A stretch of 64,000 nucleotides of DNA from Couchioplanes caeruleus. Lineage in GTDB: Bacteria; Actinomycetota; Actinomycetes; Mycobacteriales; Micromonosporaceae. Shown here piece by piece: positions 50,626 to 58,941 of the stretch. The notes beneath the pieces were generated by a model. It searched no databases, was not told the origin of the DNA, and saw only the letters and a list, made by a program, of their open reading frames with translations. The number at the start of each line of letters is the position of its first letter. Positions within the stretch are counted from its first letter, which is position 1. The DNA lies in assembly GCF_023499255.1 (NCBI RefSeq), contig NZ_CP092183.1, forward strand, positions 7,002,501-7,066,500, read 5' to 3'. Both the position numbers and the translations under genes were made by a program.

Positions 50626-50631
50626 TACCCT
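50626..50631 (+). promoter_or_regulatory. -10 box of a leaderless promoter
   Basis: TACCCT stands 7 nt before ATG 50639, with no Shine-Dalgarno sequence, in the divergent region with the DUF6158-like gene. Confidence 0.5.
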
Positions 50632-50638
50632 CGACGAC

Positions 50639-51052
50639 ATGAAAGGGCTGTGGACCCCGGCGTGGATCGCGCGTCACGTGGTCGCGCTGGTCCTCATCGC
50701 CGGTTTCCTGGGACTGGGCTGGTGGCAGTTCAGCCGGGCCACCGGCGGCAACACGCTGAGCTGGGGCTACACCTTCGAGTGGCCGGTCTTCGCGTTCTTC
50801 GTGGCGTTCGTCTGGTTCCGCGAGGTCCAGCAGGAGCGCAAGACCCCGCAGGAGCCCGCCCCGGTCGAGAAGCCGGCGGACCAGGACCCGGCCGTGGTGA
50901 CCGTGCGCCGCCCCGTCCGGGTGCCCGCCTCCACGCCGGCCACCCCCGCGGGCGAGGACCCGGAACTGGACGCGTACAACGACTATCTGGCCTGGCTGAA
51001 CGCGCACCCCGGAGCGCGGCCCGGCGACTACCCCGGCCGGCAGAGCAACTGA
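50639..51052 (+). CDS. two-helix membrane protein, hypothetical
   Basis: 137 residues. Two membrane helices ([20 protein letters not shown] and [13 protein letters not shown]) followed by a cytoplasmic Pro/Val-rich linker and a conserved-looking end ([20 protein letters not shown]). This small protein is often next to the DUF3817 gene in Micromonosporaceae, as here, 15 bp downstream. Function unknown. ATG 50639 is leaderless by its -10 box. Confidence 0.75.
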   Translation: MKGLWTPAWIARHVVALVLIAGFLGLGWWQFSRATGGNTLSWGYTFEWPVFAFFVAFVWFREVQQERKTPQEPAPVEKPADQDPAVVTVRRPVRVPASTPATPAGEDPELDAYNDYLAWLNAHPGARPGDYPGRQSN

Positions 51053-51067
51053 CTAAGGACGTGCATC

Positions 51068-51394
51068 GTGCAGGGAGCCCTCACCCGCTACCGGATCATC
51101 GCCTGGATCGTCGGCGTGGTCCTCATCGTGCTCGTGGCGGTGGGCATGCCGCTCAAGTACGCCGGCGACAACGACAGCGTGGTCGCCACGGTCGGCCCGT
51201 TCCACGGTTTCCTCTACATGGTGTACCTGGCGGCCAGCTACGACCTGAGCCGCCGGGCGCGGTGGCCGCTGGGACGCATGCTGCTGGTGATGCTCGCCGG
51301 CACCATTCCGTTCCTCTCGTTCTGGGCGGAACGGACCGTCACCCGCAAATGGGCCGCACAGCCGATGGACACCCCACCGGCGATGGCGAAGTAA
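51068..51394 (+). CDS. DUF3817 membrane protein
   Basis: 108 residues. Two to three helices: IIAWIVGVVLIVLVAVGMPL, VGPFHGFLYMVYLAASYDLS and MLLVMLAGTIPFLSFWAER. HGFLYMVYL and TIPFLSFWAER are the DUF3817 signature. Similar to proteins annotated as integral membrane or YdzA-like. Function unknown. Probably cotranscribed with the two-helix protein. Confidence 0.88.
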   Translation: MQGALTRYRIIAWIVGVVLIVLVAVGMPLKYAGDNDSVVATVGPFHGFLYMVYLAASYDLSRRARWPLGRMLLVMLAGTIPFLSFWAERTVTRKWAAQPMDTPPAMAK

Positions 51395-51556
51395 TAGAGT
51401 GACGCGGAGCACCCGGTAAATAGCTTTCCGTTATCGGGATCATTGGAATAAATGTGATAATCGGCCCACGTCACTCTTCCGGCTCTTGTTTTCGGTGAGA
51501 TCGCCGATAAGTTGATGCGGTTGGTCCGGTCGGCAGCCACGACTCGGTGGCACCGG

Positions 51557-51726
51557 CCAACGCCGCCGAATCGCCGGCGGCGCGCACGGCGGGTCCCTCC
51601 CCCGGGTCCGGCGCGGGCGCCGAGGTGAACCGGGGAACCACCGAAACAGCATCCGGGGTGAATCCGCGCGAGCGGTAGGGCGTTCTTCCCGCCCGAATCC
51701 GTCAGCTAACCCGGTAGGCGGCCCAG
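51557..51726 (+). promoter_or_regulatory. c-di-AMP riboswitch (ydaO/yuaA type)
   Basis: The 3' core CCGAATCCGTCAGCTAACCC (51693-51712), followed by GGTAGGCG, is the ydaO hallmark. It is preceded by ACCGGGGAACCACCGAAACA and the GGGGTGAATCC element. GCCGCC (51562-51567) pairs with GGCGGC (51717-51722) to close P1, 8 bp from the likely ribosome site. In this class c-di-AMP binding turns expression off. The downstream gene is an NlpC/P60 cell-wall hydrolase, the standard context in actinomycetes. The rest of the 353-bp interval (51395-51556) should hold the promoter. Confidence 0.92.
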
Positions 51727-51747
51727 CGGAAGAAAGGCCACGTACCG

Positions 51748-52707
51748 TTGCGACACCCCCGCACGAGGCTCCGCACCCTGGTGGTCGCCGTCCTCGCGAT
51801 CGCGATCACCGGTGCCGTCGCGCCGGCCGCGCACGCGGCCCCCTCGACGAGTGACCTCAACAAGAAGATCCAGAAGGCGTCCGACGAGCTCGAGGACGTC
51901 GTCGAGTCGTACAACAAGATGAAGCTCAGCCTGAACAAGACGAAGGCGGACGAGAAGAAGCTCGCCGCGTCGATCGGGCCCGCCCGGGAAGCGCTGAAGG
52001 TCGCCGGCAGCCAGATGGACCTGCTGGCCCAGTCCGCGTACAAGACGGGGAAGATCGGCGCCGTCAACGTGGTGCTCGAGGGCAGCAACAACCTGATGGA
52101 CCGCATGTCCATCCTGGAGCAGCTCTCCCGCAGCCGGCAGCGCGACATCGACACGTACACGGCGACGACGCAGAACTACACCGAGCGCCAGGCCGCCCTC
52201 AAGACCACGCAGGACAAGCAGGCCGCCGAGGTCAAGGAGCTCGGCGACCGCAAGAAGAAGATCCAGGCGGACCTCAAGAAGCTGTACGCCATGCGCACCG
52301 CCGCGTACGGCCGGGCCACCGAAACCGGCTCGAGGTACACGGGCAACGTCCCGTCGGTCTCCGGCCAGGCCGGTGTGGTCGTCCGGTTCGCGTTCGCCCA
52401 GGTCGGCAAGATGTACGAGTTCGGCGCGGACGGCCTGTCCACGTATGACTGCTCGGGCCTGACCTCCCGCGCCTGGAGCCAGGCCGGAAAGTCGCTGCCC
52501 CACAATGCGGCGGCCCAGTACAGCGCCACCAAGCGCATCTCCCGGTCCCAGCTCGAACCCGGGGACCTGGTGTTCTACCGCAGTCTCGGCCACGTCGCCC
52601 TGTACGTCGGCGACGGCAAGATCATCGACGCCTCGCGCGCCGGTGAGCCGGTGAAGCACCGCACGATCGACATCATGCCCCCGTACGGCTACGGCCGCGT
52701 GACGTGA
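51748..52707 (+). CDS. NlpC/P60 family peptidoglycan hydrolase (c-di-AMP controlled)
   Basis: 319 residues from TTG 51748, which has GGAAGAAAGG upstream. A signal peptide (LVVAVLAIAITGAVAPAAHA) is followed by a ~170-residue coiled-coil domain and the NlpC/P60 domain, with Cys nucleophile in YDCSGLTSRAW, a His in LGHVALYVGDG and the third residue in a KHRTIDI-like segment. It cleaves stem peptides during growth or resuscitation. No other ATG/GTG start fits upstream. Ends 8 bp before a 48-bp palindromic terminator. Confidence 0.92.
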   Translation: MRHPRTRLRTLVVAVLAIAITGAVAPAAHAAPSTSDLNKKIQKASDELEDVVESYNKMKLSLNKTKADEKKLAASIGPAREALKVAGSQMDLLAQSAYKTGKIGAVNVVLEGSNNLMDRMSILEQLSRSRQRDIDTYTATTQNYTERQAALKTTQDKQAAEVKELGDRKKKIQADLKKLYAMRTAAYGRATETGSRYTGNVPSVSGQAGVVVRFAFAQVGKMYEFGADGLSTYDCSGLTSRAWSQAGKSLPHNAAAQYSATKRISRSQLEPGDLVFYRSLGHVALYVGDGKIIDASRAGEPVKHRTIDIMPPYGYGRVT

Positions 52708-52715
52708 TCTGAACC

Positions 52716-52763
52716 GCACAGAAAGAGGGCCGGTACCCGCGGGTACCGGCCCTCTTTCTGTGC
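52716..52763. terminator. 48-bp perfect palindrome, bidirectional terminator
   Basis: A perfect 24-bp inverted repeat around CCCG|CGGG (arms start GCACAGAAAGAGGGCCGG). A CCCTCTTTCTGTG tail supplies pyrimidine-rich ends on both strands. It separates the convergent NlpC/P60 and sigma-factor genes. Confidence 0.75.
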
Positions 52764-52776
52764 TTCCGGCGCTTGC

Positions 52777-53778
52777 TTACGCCGCCTGCAGGCCCTCGGC
52801 GCGGGCCAGCTCGCGGAGCCGGCCGAGCGCCTGGATCTCGAGCTGGCGGATGCGCTCCCGCGAGAGCGAGAAGCGCGAGGCCACCTCGGTCAGCGAGTGC
52901 TCGCGGCCGTCCTCGAGGCCGTAGCGGGCGCGCATGATGCCCGCGGACCGGTCGTCGAGGTGGTTCAGCAGGCCCTCGATGCGCTGGCGCTCCAGGGCGG
53001 TCAGCACGATCTCCTCGGGCGACGGGGCATCGCTGTCGGCGACCAGGTCGCCGAGGTTGGTGTCGCCGTCGTCGCCCACCGGGGTGTCCAGCGACACGGT
53101 GTCCTGGGCCCAGCGGGTCAGCTCGTTCACGCGCTCCACGGTCACGCCCAGCGCGGTCGCGATCTGCTCCGGCTCCGGGTCGGCGCCGAGCTCGCGGACG
53201 AGCTGGCGGGTGACGTTGCGCATCCGGTTGACGTCCTCGACGAGGTGCACGGGCAGGCGCACGGTGCGCTCCTGCTGCGCGATCGCCCGGCTGATCGCCT
53301 GGCGGATCCACCACGTCGCGTACGTCGAGAACTTGTAGCCGCGCTCGTAGTCGAACTTCTCGACGGCGCGGACCAGGCCGGTGTTGCCCTCCTGGATCAG
53401 GTCGAGCATCGGCATGCCCGAGCGCACGTACCGGCGTGCGATCGAGACGACCAGGCGCAGGTTGGCGCGGATGAACAGGTCCTTGGCCCGCTCGCCCTCG
53501 ACGACCAGCCGCTCCAGCTCCTCCCGGCTCACGCCGCGTCGCTCGTCACCGATCTCGAGCAGGTGCTCGGCATAGAGGCCGGCCTCGATTGCCTTGGAGA
53601 GGTCGACCTCCCTGGCGGCGTCCAGCAGCGGCGTGCGGGAGATCTCGTGCAGGTAGACGCCGACGAGGTCGCGCTCCTCGGCGACTTCGTCCGTCCGCAT
53701 CACGGTGTTCTTCTCCACGTTGCCCACGGTCCCCTCATTGCCTTCACTAAACCTGTTACGGGTGATTCCTGCGTCCAT
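52777..53778 (-). CDS. primary-like (group 2) sigma factor, SigB/HrdA type
   Basis: 333 residues: region 1.2 (VGVYLHEISRTPLLDAAREV), region 2 (NLRLVVSIARRYVRSGMPML; LIQEGNTGLVRAVEKFDYER; STYATWWIRQAI), region 3 (TVRLPVHLVEDVNRM) and region 4 (SLTEVASRFSLSRERIRQLE). It lacks the long N-terminal extension of the housekeeping HrdB/SigA, so it is a stress- or stationary-phase primary-like sigma. ATG 53778 has GGGAGGG 5 nt upstream; GTG and ATG further in are alternatives. Confidence 0.9.
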   Translation of the reverse strand: MDAGITRNRFSEGNEGTVGNVEKNTVMRTDEVAEERDLVGVYLHEISRTPLLDAAREVDLSKAIEAGLYAEHLLEIGDERRGVSREELERLVVEGERAKDLFIRANLRLVVSIARRYVRSGMPMLDLIQEGNTGLVRAVEKFDYERGYKFSTYATWWIRQAISRAIAQQERTVRLPVHLVEDVNRMRNVTRQLVRELGADPEPEQIATALGVTVERVNELTRWAQDTVSLDTPVGDDGDTNLGDLVADSDAPSPEEIVLTALERQRIEGLLNHLDDRSAGIMRARYGLEDGREHSLTEVASRFSLSRERIRQLEIQALGRLRELARAEGLQAA

Positions 53779-54300
53779 CAAGCCCTCCCGTAACGTCCGC
53801 AGTTCGTGCATTGCGGTGCTGCACCTACACAACAAGTGGCGCCCTGCACTGATTCCGGCTGGTGGGTCGAAAGTGTCACGAATGCCTGAGCGTCACCTGA
53901 GAGCCGAGTGGATACTTTCTGAGGAGGCTCTCTGGGTAGGCATTCGGAGCCACACCCGGCGGTGGATGCGTCATGTGACGCATACCCGTCGCCTGCTACA
54001 TGACACCATCAGCCCCTCATCCGTCACAGCGACGGGCATCACGGATAGCCGTGCGATGCTCGTCACTACCCAGTACGGCCGGGCAGCCACTTGGGTTCAC
54101 GCCCTGCATCGACAGGTTCCCGCCGGGCTTGAAACAAACGCCACGGCAAAGATCCGGCACACTCGCGGCGCCGGACACCCCTGCCACCATGCGGCACATC
54201 GCGCCGCAGATCACTAGCCCGTACGGGTGACTGTCGGCGGTTCGGATGATCCGCTGAGCCGCACGATGAGTGACGCAAAACACAGCACTACGGTGACGGC
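53779..54300. other. 522-bp divergent intergenic region with a palindrome
   Basis: No convincing gene; the short frames present lack conserved features. ATGCGTCA-TG-TGACGCAT at 53966-53983 is a perfect 8-bp inverted repeat with a 2-bp spacer and may be a regulator site. The sigma-factor promoter should lie on the minus strand left of it. Confidence 0.5.
54289..54294 (+). promoter_or_regulatory. -10 box of a leaderless promoter for the SDR gene
   Basis: TACGGT lies 6 nt before ATG 54301. No Shine-Dalgarno sequence is present. Confidence 0.5.
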
Positions 54301-54987
54301 ATGGCGGAGCGAAGCGTGATTGTGACCGGCGGAGCCGGGGGTCTGGGCGGGGCGGTCCTGAGGAGCCTGCTCGCTGACGGATGGCGGGTGGTGGCTCCCG
54401 TACGAGGTGGGAGCCTCGAGCGGCTGCCCGAGAGTGCGGTGGGCGTGGAGGCGGACGTCACGGTCGCGGAAGACGTCGAGCGGGTGGTGACACTCGCCGC
54501 TCAGGAGGCGACCGCGCCGCTGAGAGCCGTGGTGAACCTCGTGGGCGGGTTCGCGATGGGCGGGCTGGTCCACGAGACGCCCGTTACCGACTTCGAGGCG
54601 ATCCTGCGGCTGAACCTGCGGCCGACGTACCTGATGACGGCCGGCGCACTGCCGCATCTCGTGGCTGCCGGGGGCGGCTCGGTGGTGTGCGTGTCGTCGC
54701 GGGCGGCGGTCGCCCCGTTCGCCGGCGCTGCCGGGTACGCCACCGCGAAGGCGGCGGTGCTCGCGTTCGCCAACGCTGTCGCGGTCGAGTACCGCAAGCA
54801 GGGCGTACGGGCCAACACGGTGCTGCCCAGCGTGATCGACACCCCGCTCAACCGGCGCGAGCAGCCGGACGCCGACCACTCCCGGTGGGTCACGCCGGAG
54901 GAGATCGCCCGGGTCATCTCGTTCCTGGTGGACGACGCGTCGGCGCCGACCAGCGGGGCGAGCATCCCCGTCTACGGCCGCGCCTAG
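54301..54987 (+). CDS. SDR family oxidoreductase
   Basis: 228 residues. NAD(P)-binding TGGAGGLGGAVLRSL, VNLVGG at the NAG position, Ser in VVCVSSRAA and catalytic Tyr146 and Lys150 in GYATAK. Classical short-chain dehydrogenase; the cofactor and substrate are not predictable. The stop overlaps that of the convergent thymidylate-kinase-like gene in a CTAG. Confidence 0.92.
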   Translation: MAERSVIVTGGAGGLGGAVLRSLLADGWRVVAPVRGGSLERLPESAVGVEADVTVAEDVERVVTLAAQEATAPLRAVVNLVGGFAMGGLVHETPVTDFEAILRLNLRPTYLMTAGALPHLVAAGGGSVVCVSSRAAVAPFAGAAGYATAKAAVLAFANAVAVEYRKQGVRANTVLPSVIDTPLNRREQPDADHSRWVTPEEIARVISFLVDDASAPTSGASIPVYGRA

Positions 54988-55754
54988 AAGACCTCCGCCC
55001 ACTGCAGGGTGAGCGCCGTGGCCGCGGCGACCAGCGTCGCGGCCGTGAGGACCAGGGCCCGGGCGTGCACCAGCACCCTGACGGGCGTGCGCCGGGGCTC
55101 CACCGATGGCAGCTGGGCCAGCAACGCAGCCTGCACCTCCTCCGGCGTGCCGTTCGCGTCGATCACCACGAAGTCCGCGTACTCCGGGAGCGCCCGGTAC
55201 GCCGCGGCGGCGGCTCGCAGGTACGACATCTCCTCGTGGTCGTAGCCACGGCGCTCGATGCGGTCGTACGCCACCTCAGGGCCGACGTCGAGCAGGAACG
55301 TCACGTCCGGCCGCGGGAAGACCCGGTACGCGAGACGGGCCCGGCGTTCAGCCCGGTTGATGCGTTCCGGCCGGGGGTTCTTCGCGTGGGCGCGGATGCT
55401 CGCGTACTGGCATACCGCGTAGCGATCCATGACGGCGGTCTCCCGGGTGAAGCCGCGGCGCAGCAGCGTGCGCAGGATCGCCAGCCAGCGCAGCACCGAC
55501 TCGACGAGCAGCATCGCCCGGCGCCCCAGCAGTTGCTCGCCGTCACCGCGGCCGAGGGCGGTCGCGAGCCGGCCGAACCAGCGCCGGCCGCCGGCGTTGC
55601 GCCGGTAACGGGCCGGCAGGCCGCGGTCCGCCAGCGCCTCGGCCAGCAGGTGCGCCTGGGTCGTCTTGCCGGAGCCGTCGATGCCGACGAGGGCGATGGT
55701 GCGGGGACGGCGGCGGAGGGCGGACGAGGGACGCGGGGCGAGGCCGGGGACCAT
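54984..55754 (-). CDS. thymidylate-kinase-like protein with a C-terminal membrane helix
   Basis: 256 residues. Walker A GIDGSGKTTQ (near residue 26), DRY in VMDRYAVCQY (catalytic Asp-Arg), LID-type VFPRPDVTFLLDVGPEVAYD. Typical dTMP kinases are ~205-215 residues and soluble. This one has an N-terminal extension, a poorly aligned TMP-binding part, and a C-terminal hydrophobic segment (ARALVLTAATLVAAATALTL) that looks like a tail anchor. It may phosphorylate a nucleotide or sugar at the membrane. ATG 55754 or GTG 55760; TACCGT lies 8 nt ahead of the ATG. Confidence 0.82.
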   Translation of the reverse strand: MVPGLAPRPSSALRRRPRTIALVGIDGSGKTTQAHLLAEALADRGLPARYRRNAGGRRWFGRLATALGRGDGEQLLGRRAMLLVESVLRWLAILRTLLRRGFTRETAVMDRYAVCQYASIRAHAKNPRPERINRAERRARLAYRVFPRPDVTFLLDVGPEVAYDRIERRGYDHEEMSYLRAAAAAYRALPEYADFVVIDANGTPEEVQAALLAQLPSVEPRRTPVRVLVHARALVLTAATLVAAATALTLQWAEVF

Positions 55755-55928
55755 ACCCACCGACGGTAGCGGGAGTTGTCACGCACCGTTCCGCCCCGCC
55801 GCGGTGCTGTGGCCGTACAAAATGGGTCTTATTGTCCCTGGGCCCGGAGCACCCCGCGTTACAAGCGCAGTCGTGAGGGGTAGTCGTTCCGACGGGAAAC
55901 GGACATCACACCGACACAGGGAGACGCC

Positions 55929-56510
55929 ATGCCGTACCGGGTGGACGAGGGCCTGGTCAACACGCTCAAGCGGGTGGCCGCCGTGCTGAAGCAGGCCGAG
56001 ATCCCCTTCGCGCTCGGCGGCAGCTTCGCGGTGTACGCCCACGGCGGCCACTCCAGCGACCACGACGTGGACTTCCTGATCCGCGAGCAGGACAAGGAGC
56101 GGGCCCTGGCCGAGCTGTCGGCGGTCGGTTTCGAGGTCGAGCAGCCGCCGGAGGACTGGCTGGTCAAGGTCTTCGACGAGGGGCGGATGGTGGACCTCAT
56201 CTACCGCCCGGTCGAGTCGCCGGTGACCGACGAGACGCTGCGGGACACCGTGATGCGCCCCGTCGAGGCGATCAACATGCCGGTGCTCTCGGCCACCCAG
56301 TTGATGATCCACAAATTGCTCAGCTACACCCAGCACTACTGCGACTTCGCCACCGGCCTGCCGGTCGCCCGTTCCCTGCGCGAGCAGATCGACTGGGACC
56401 GGGTCCGCAAGGAGACCGCGCGGTCGCCGTACGCCGAGGCGTTCCTGATGCTGCTGGACCGCCTCGAGGTGGTCCCGGAGCCGGGTGCGCACCTGACCGT
56501 GGGGGGATGA
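55929..56510 (+). CDS. nucleotidyltransferase-fold protein
   Basis: 193 residues with the Pol-beta-type motif GGSFAVYAHGGHSSDHDVDF (GG/S and DxD), and a third acidic residue in DEGRMVDLIYRP. This is the pattern of AbiEii/MNT-like nucleotidyltransferases. A C-terminal helical part (TQLMIHKLLSY...ARSLREQIDWDRVRKE) resembles DUF-type adaptor helices. ATG 55929 follows a spaced CAGGGAGACGCC. First gene of a three-gene operon. Confidence 0.85.
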   Translation: MPYRVDEGLVNTLKRVAAVLKQAEIPFALGGSFAVYAHGGHSSDHDVDFLIREQDKERALAELSAVGFEVEQPPEDWLVKVFDEGRMVDLIYRPVESPVTDETLRDTVMRPVEAINMPVLSATQLMIHKLLSYTQHYCDFATGLPVARSLREQIDWDRVRKETARSPYAEAFLMLLDRLEVVPEPGAHLTVGG

Positions 56511-56511
56511 G

Positions 56512-56763
56512 ATGGCACAGCTCGACGAGTACGTGGAGGCGGAGATCCAGCGCCTCCTCACCGAGACCGGCGCGGTCGCCGAGCAGGGCATCACCCTGCA
56601 GCGCCGGGACCACCTGCTGGTCCTCGGCGGCGAAGTGGAGAGCGCGCAGCGCCGCGACGAGATCTGCCGGCAGATCACCTCCCGGTTCCCCGAGGTGGAG
56701 ATCGCCTGCGACATCGGCATCGTGCGCGCCGCGGCGCCCAGCGAGGTGGAGGAGATTTCATGA
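56512..56763 (+). CDS. BON-like small protein
   Basis: 83 residues: DEYVEAEIQRLLTETGAVAE, HLLVLGGEVESAQRRDEICR and QITSRFPEVEIACDIGIVRA. The alpha-beta-alpha pattern with GEVES after a short strand resembles BON domains, but there is no signal peptide, so it is cytoplasmic. It starts 2 bp after the nucleotidyltransferase stop and overlaps the phosphoesterase start (ATGA). Function unknown. Confidence 0.75.
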   Translation: MAQLDEYVEAEIQRLLTETGAVAEQGITLQRRDHLLVLGGEVESAQRRDEICRQITSRFPEVEIACDIGIVRAAAPSEVEEIS

Positions 56764-57503
56764 TCCGGATCGCCGCCGTGGGCGACGTCCACGTGGACAA
56801 GGATGTGCTGGGCCGCTACCGGCCCGCGCTGGAACAGCTGCCGGACGTCGCCGACGTGCTGCTGATCGCCGGCGACCTCACCCGCCACGGCACGGTCGAC
56901 GAGGCCAAGTGCATGGCGCAGGAGTTCGGCGGGCTGGCCGTGCCGGTGGTCGTCGTGCTCGGCAACCACGACCATCAGAGCGACCAGGAACTGCAGGTCA
57001 TGGACGTGCTGCGGGACGCCGGGATGACGGTGCTCGAGGGTGAGGGAACGGTCCTCGACCTCAACGGGCACCGGCTCGGGGTCGCCGGCGCCAAGGGCTT
57101 CGGCGGCGGGTTCGCCGGGGCCTGCGCGAGCTCCTTCGGCGAACGCGAGATGAAGAACTTCGTGGGCACCACCGAGGCGATCGCGGACAAGCTCGGTGCG
57201 GCGCTGCGCGGGCTGGAGTGCGACGCGCTGGTGGCGCTCACGCACTACGCGCCCGTACCGGAGACGCTGACCGGGGAGCCGCTGGAGATCTATCCGTTCC
57301 TGGGGTCGTACCTGCTGGGGCAGGCGATCGACTCGGCGCCCACCGCGCTGGCCCTGCACGGGCACGCGCACCACGGTTCCGAGCGGGGGCGGACGCCCGG
57401 CGGCGTGCCGGTGCGCAACGTCGCGCACCCCGTCATCAAGCAGGCGTACAACGTGTACCAACTGCTGTCCGAGGAGACCGGAGCCGGGCTGGTCCACGCC
57501 TGA
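56760..57503 (+). CDS. metallophosphoesterase (calcineurin-like)
   Basis: 247 residues with intact dinuclear-metal motifs: GDVHVDKD (D-x-H), GDLTRHG, GNHDHQ, the His in ALTHYAPV, and GHAHHGS. It cleaves phosphoesters; the substrate is unknown. Being coupled to a nucleotidyltransferase and a BON-like protein suggests the pair adds and removes a nucleotide from a common target. A 14-bp hairpin terminator follows. Confidence 0.92.
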   Translation: MIRIAAVGDVHVDKDVLGRYRPALEQLPDVADVLLIAGDLTRHGTVDEAKCMAQEFGGLAVPVVVVLGNHDHQSDQELQVMDVLRDAGMTVLEGEGTVLDLNGHRLGVAGAKGFGGGFAGACASSFGEREMKNFVGTTEAIADKLGAALRGLECDALVALTHYAPVPETLTGEPLEIYPFLGSYLLGQAIDSAPTALALHGHAHHGSERGRTPGGVPVRNVAHPVIKQAYNVYQLLSEETGAGLVHA

Positions 57504-57520
57504 GCCCGTACCGCGTCGCA

Positions 57521-57561
57521 CGAGACCCCGTCACCGGCTGCCCGGCCGTGACGGGGTCTCG
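57521..57561 (+). terminator. hairpin terminator after the phosphoesterase operon
   Basis: CGAGACCCCGTCAC and GTGACGGGGTCTCG form a perfect 14-bp stem with a 13-nt loop, starting 18 bp after the stop codon. Confidence 0.7.
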
Positions 57562-57639
57562 CTCGTTCGTGGACATGTGCGGGGTGCTGTGGACCCGATC
57601 ACAGGTTTTCGATTTCGCGCGGTCGGGTACGAGCTGGTC

Positions 57640-57786
57640 ATGGCTTTCTTGCTCTGGATTCTCGCAGTCGTACTGGTGGTCGCCGGCATCCTTGCGCTGT
57701 TCCGGCGGCAGATCCTCTGGGGCGTCGTGCTGATCGTCGTCGGCCTCCTCGTGGGCCCCGGCGGTGTCAGCATCTTCACCAATTAA
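57640..57786 (+). CDS. GPGG-motif small membrane protein
   Basis: 48 residues: MAFLLWILAVVLVVAGILAL, FRRQ loop, ILWGVVLIVVGLLVGPGGVS, IFTN. Two helices ending in GPGG, a pattern I recognise from small membrane proteins common in Micromonosporaceae. Function unknown. ATG 57640 is preferred to the in-frame ATG 57577, which adds a leader lacking the pattern. Confidence 0.75.
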   Translation: MAFLLWILAVVLVVAGILALFRRQILWGVVLIVVGLLVGPGGVSIFTN

Positions 57787-57832
57787 CCGCCCCCCATCCC
57801 CCCGGCAGTCACCTGACCGGTCCCCTACGACC

Positions 57833-57889
57833 GCACCGGGGCTGACGCACCGCTACCTCACGCAGGCAGCGGTACGGCAGCCCCGGTGC
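57833..57889 (+). terminator. terminator after the GPGG small gene
   Basis: GCACCGGGGCTG and CAGCCCCGGTGC form a 12-bp outer stem, with a nested ACCGCT/AGCGGT inner stem, followed by TCTTTGTC. Confidence 0.65.
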
Positions 57890-57985
57890 TCTTTGTCGTG
57901 ACCCGCACACGAAGTGCGATGTCCTAGATCGGACTTCTGGCTGAATCCTCAGCGAATCGATCCCCCGATCCTCGCGAGGTTAGCT

Positions 57986-58897
57986 GTGGCCGAGGTCCAT
58001 CACTTCACCTACGGTGCGTTCAATCCCGTCGCCGCCTACCTGGTCGCCGTCCTCGGCTCCTTCCTCGGCCTGCTCTCCACCGGACGGGCCCGGGCCGCCC
58101 GGACCCGCGGGCGCCGCAACCGCTGGCTCATCATCGGCGCGTTCTCGATCGGCGGCGCGGCGATCTGGCTCATGCACTTCACCGCGATGCTCGGCTTCGA
58201 GGTCCCGCAGAGCCCGGTCCGGTACAGCCCCGCCATGACCATGATCAGTCTCGGACTGGCGGTGGTCGCGGTGGGCGCCGGACTGATCGCCGTCGGGCAC
58301 GGTCGCCGCAGCCTGCCCCGGGTGATCGTGGCCGGCGTGCTGACCGGCGCCGGCGTGCTGGCGATGCACTACACCGGCATGGCCGGCATGCATCTCTCCG
58401 GCACCATCCACTACAGCCTTCCGCTGGTCATCGCCTCCGGGCTGATCGCCGTCGTGGCGTCGACCGCGGCGCTGTGGTTCACCGTGTCGGTCCGCGGCCT
58501 GCTGCCCATGCTGGGCGCCGCGGCCATCATGGGTGTCGCCGTCTGCGGCATGCACTACACCGGCATGGCGGCGATGAGCGTGGAGCTCAGCGATCCGGTC
58601 CGCACCGGGATCACCGGCCTGCGGCCGCTGCTGATGATCGTGCCGCTGACGCTGCTGAGCGCCGCGACCATCCTCGGTGTCGCGCTGAGCGCGCTGCAGG
58701 CGATGACCGAGGAGGAGTTCACCGACGGCGCCGGCATCCGGAAGCGGGGCGTGCACGCCGACAACCACACCCCGTGGTCGCTCAAGCAGGCGTCGCTGTC
58801 GGCGGCCCGGCGCACGCCCGGCGCCCGGCCGTCGCCGCGGCCCGTACCGCCCCGGCCGGTGGTCACGGATGAGCCACTGATCGACGCCCGTTCCTGA
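57986..58897 (+). CDS. MHYT domain membrane sensor protein
   Basis: About 303 residues with seven membrane helices. Three MHYT-type motifs: LMHFTAM, AMHYTGMAGM and GMHYTGMAAM, whose Met/His residues are thought to bind a metal (copper) for gas or redox sensing. There is no attached kinase, GGDEF or EAL domain; the C-terminal ~65 residues are cytoplasmic, basic and Pro-rich. GTG 57986 (MAEVHHFTYG) is preferred. Confidence 0.9.
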   Translation: MAEVHHFTYGAFNPVAAYLVAVLGSFLGLLSTGRARAARTRGRRNRWLIIGAFSIGGAAIWLMHFTAMLGFEVPQSPVRYSPAMTMISLGLAVVAVGAGLIAVGHGRRSLPRVIVAGVLTGAGVLAMHYTGMAGMHLSGTIHYSLPLVIASGLIAVVASTAALWFTVSVRGLLPMLGAAAIMGVAVCGMHYTGMAAMSVELSDPVRTGITGLRPLLMIVPLTLLSAATILGVALSALQAMTEEEFTDGAGIRKRGVHADNHTPWSLKQASLSAARRTPGARPSPRPVPPRPVVTDEPLIDARS

Positions 58898-58941
58898 TCA
58901 CGGGCGCGCGCCGGCGGCCCGGTCCGGTATACCTGTTCGGC

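Noticed and set aside
53705..54217. Plus-strand open frame in the sigma-factor upstream region
   Set aside because: Composition is His/Arg/Thr-rich with poor codon bias and it begins antisense to the sigma-factor 5' end; no conserved segment.
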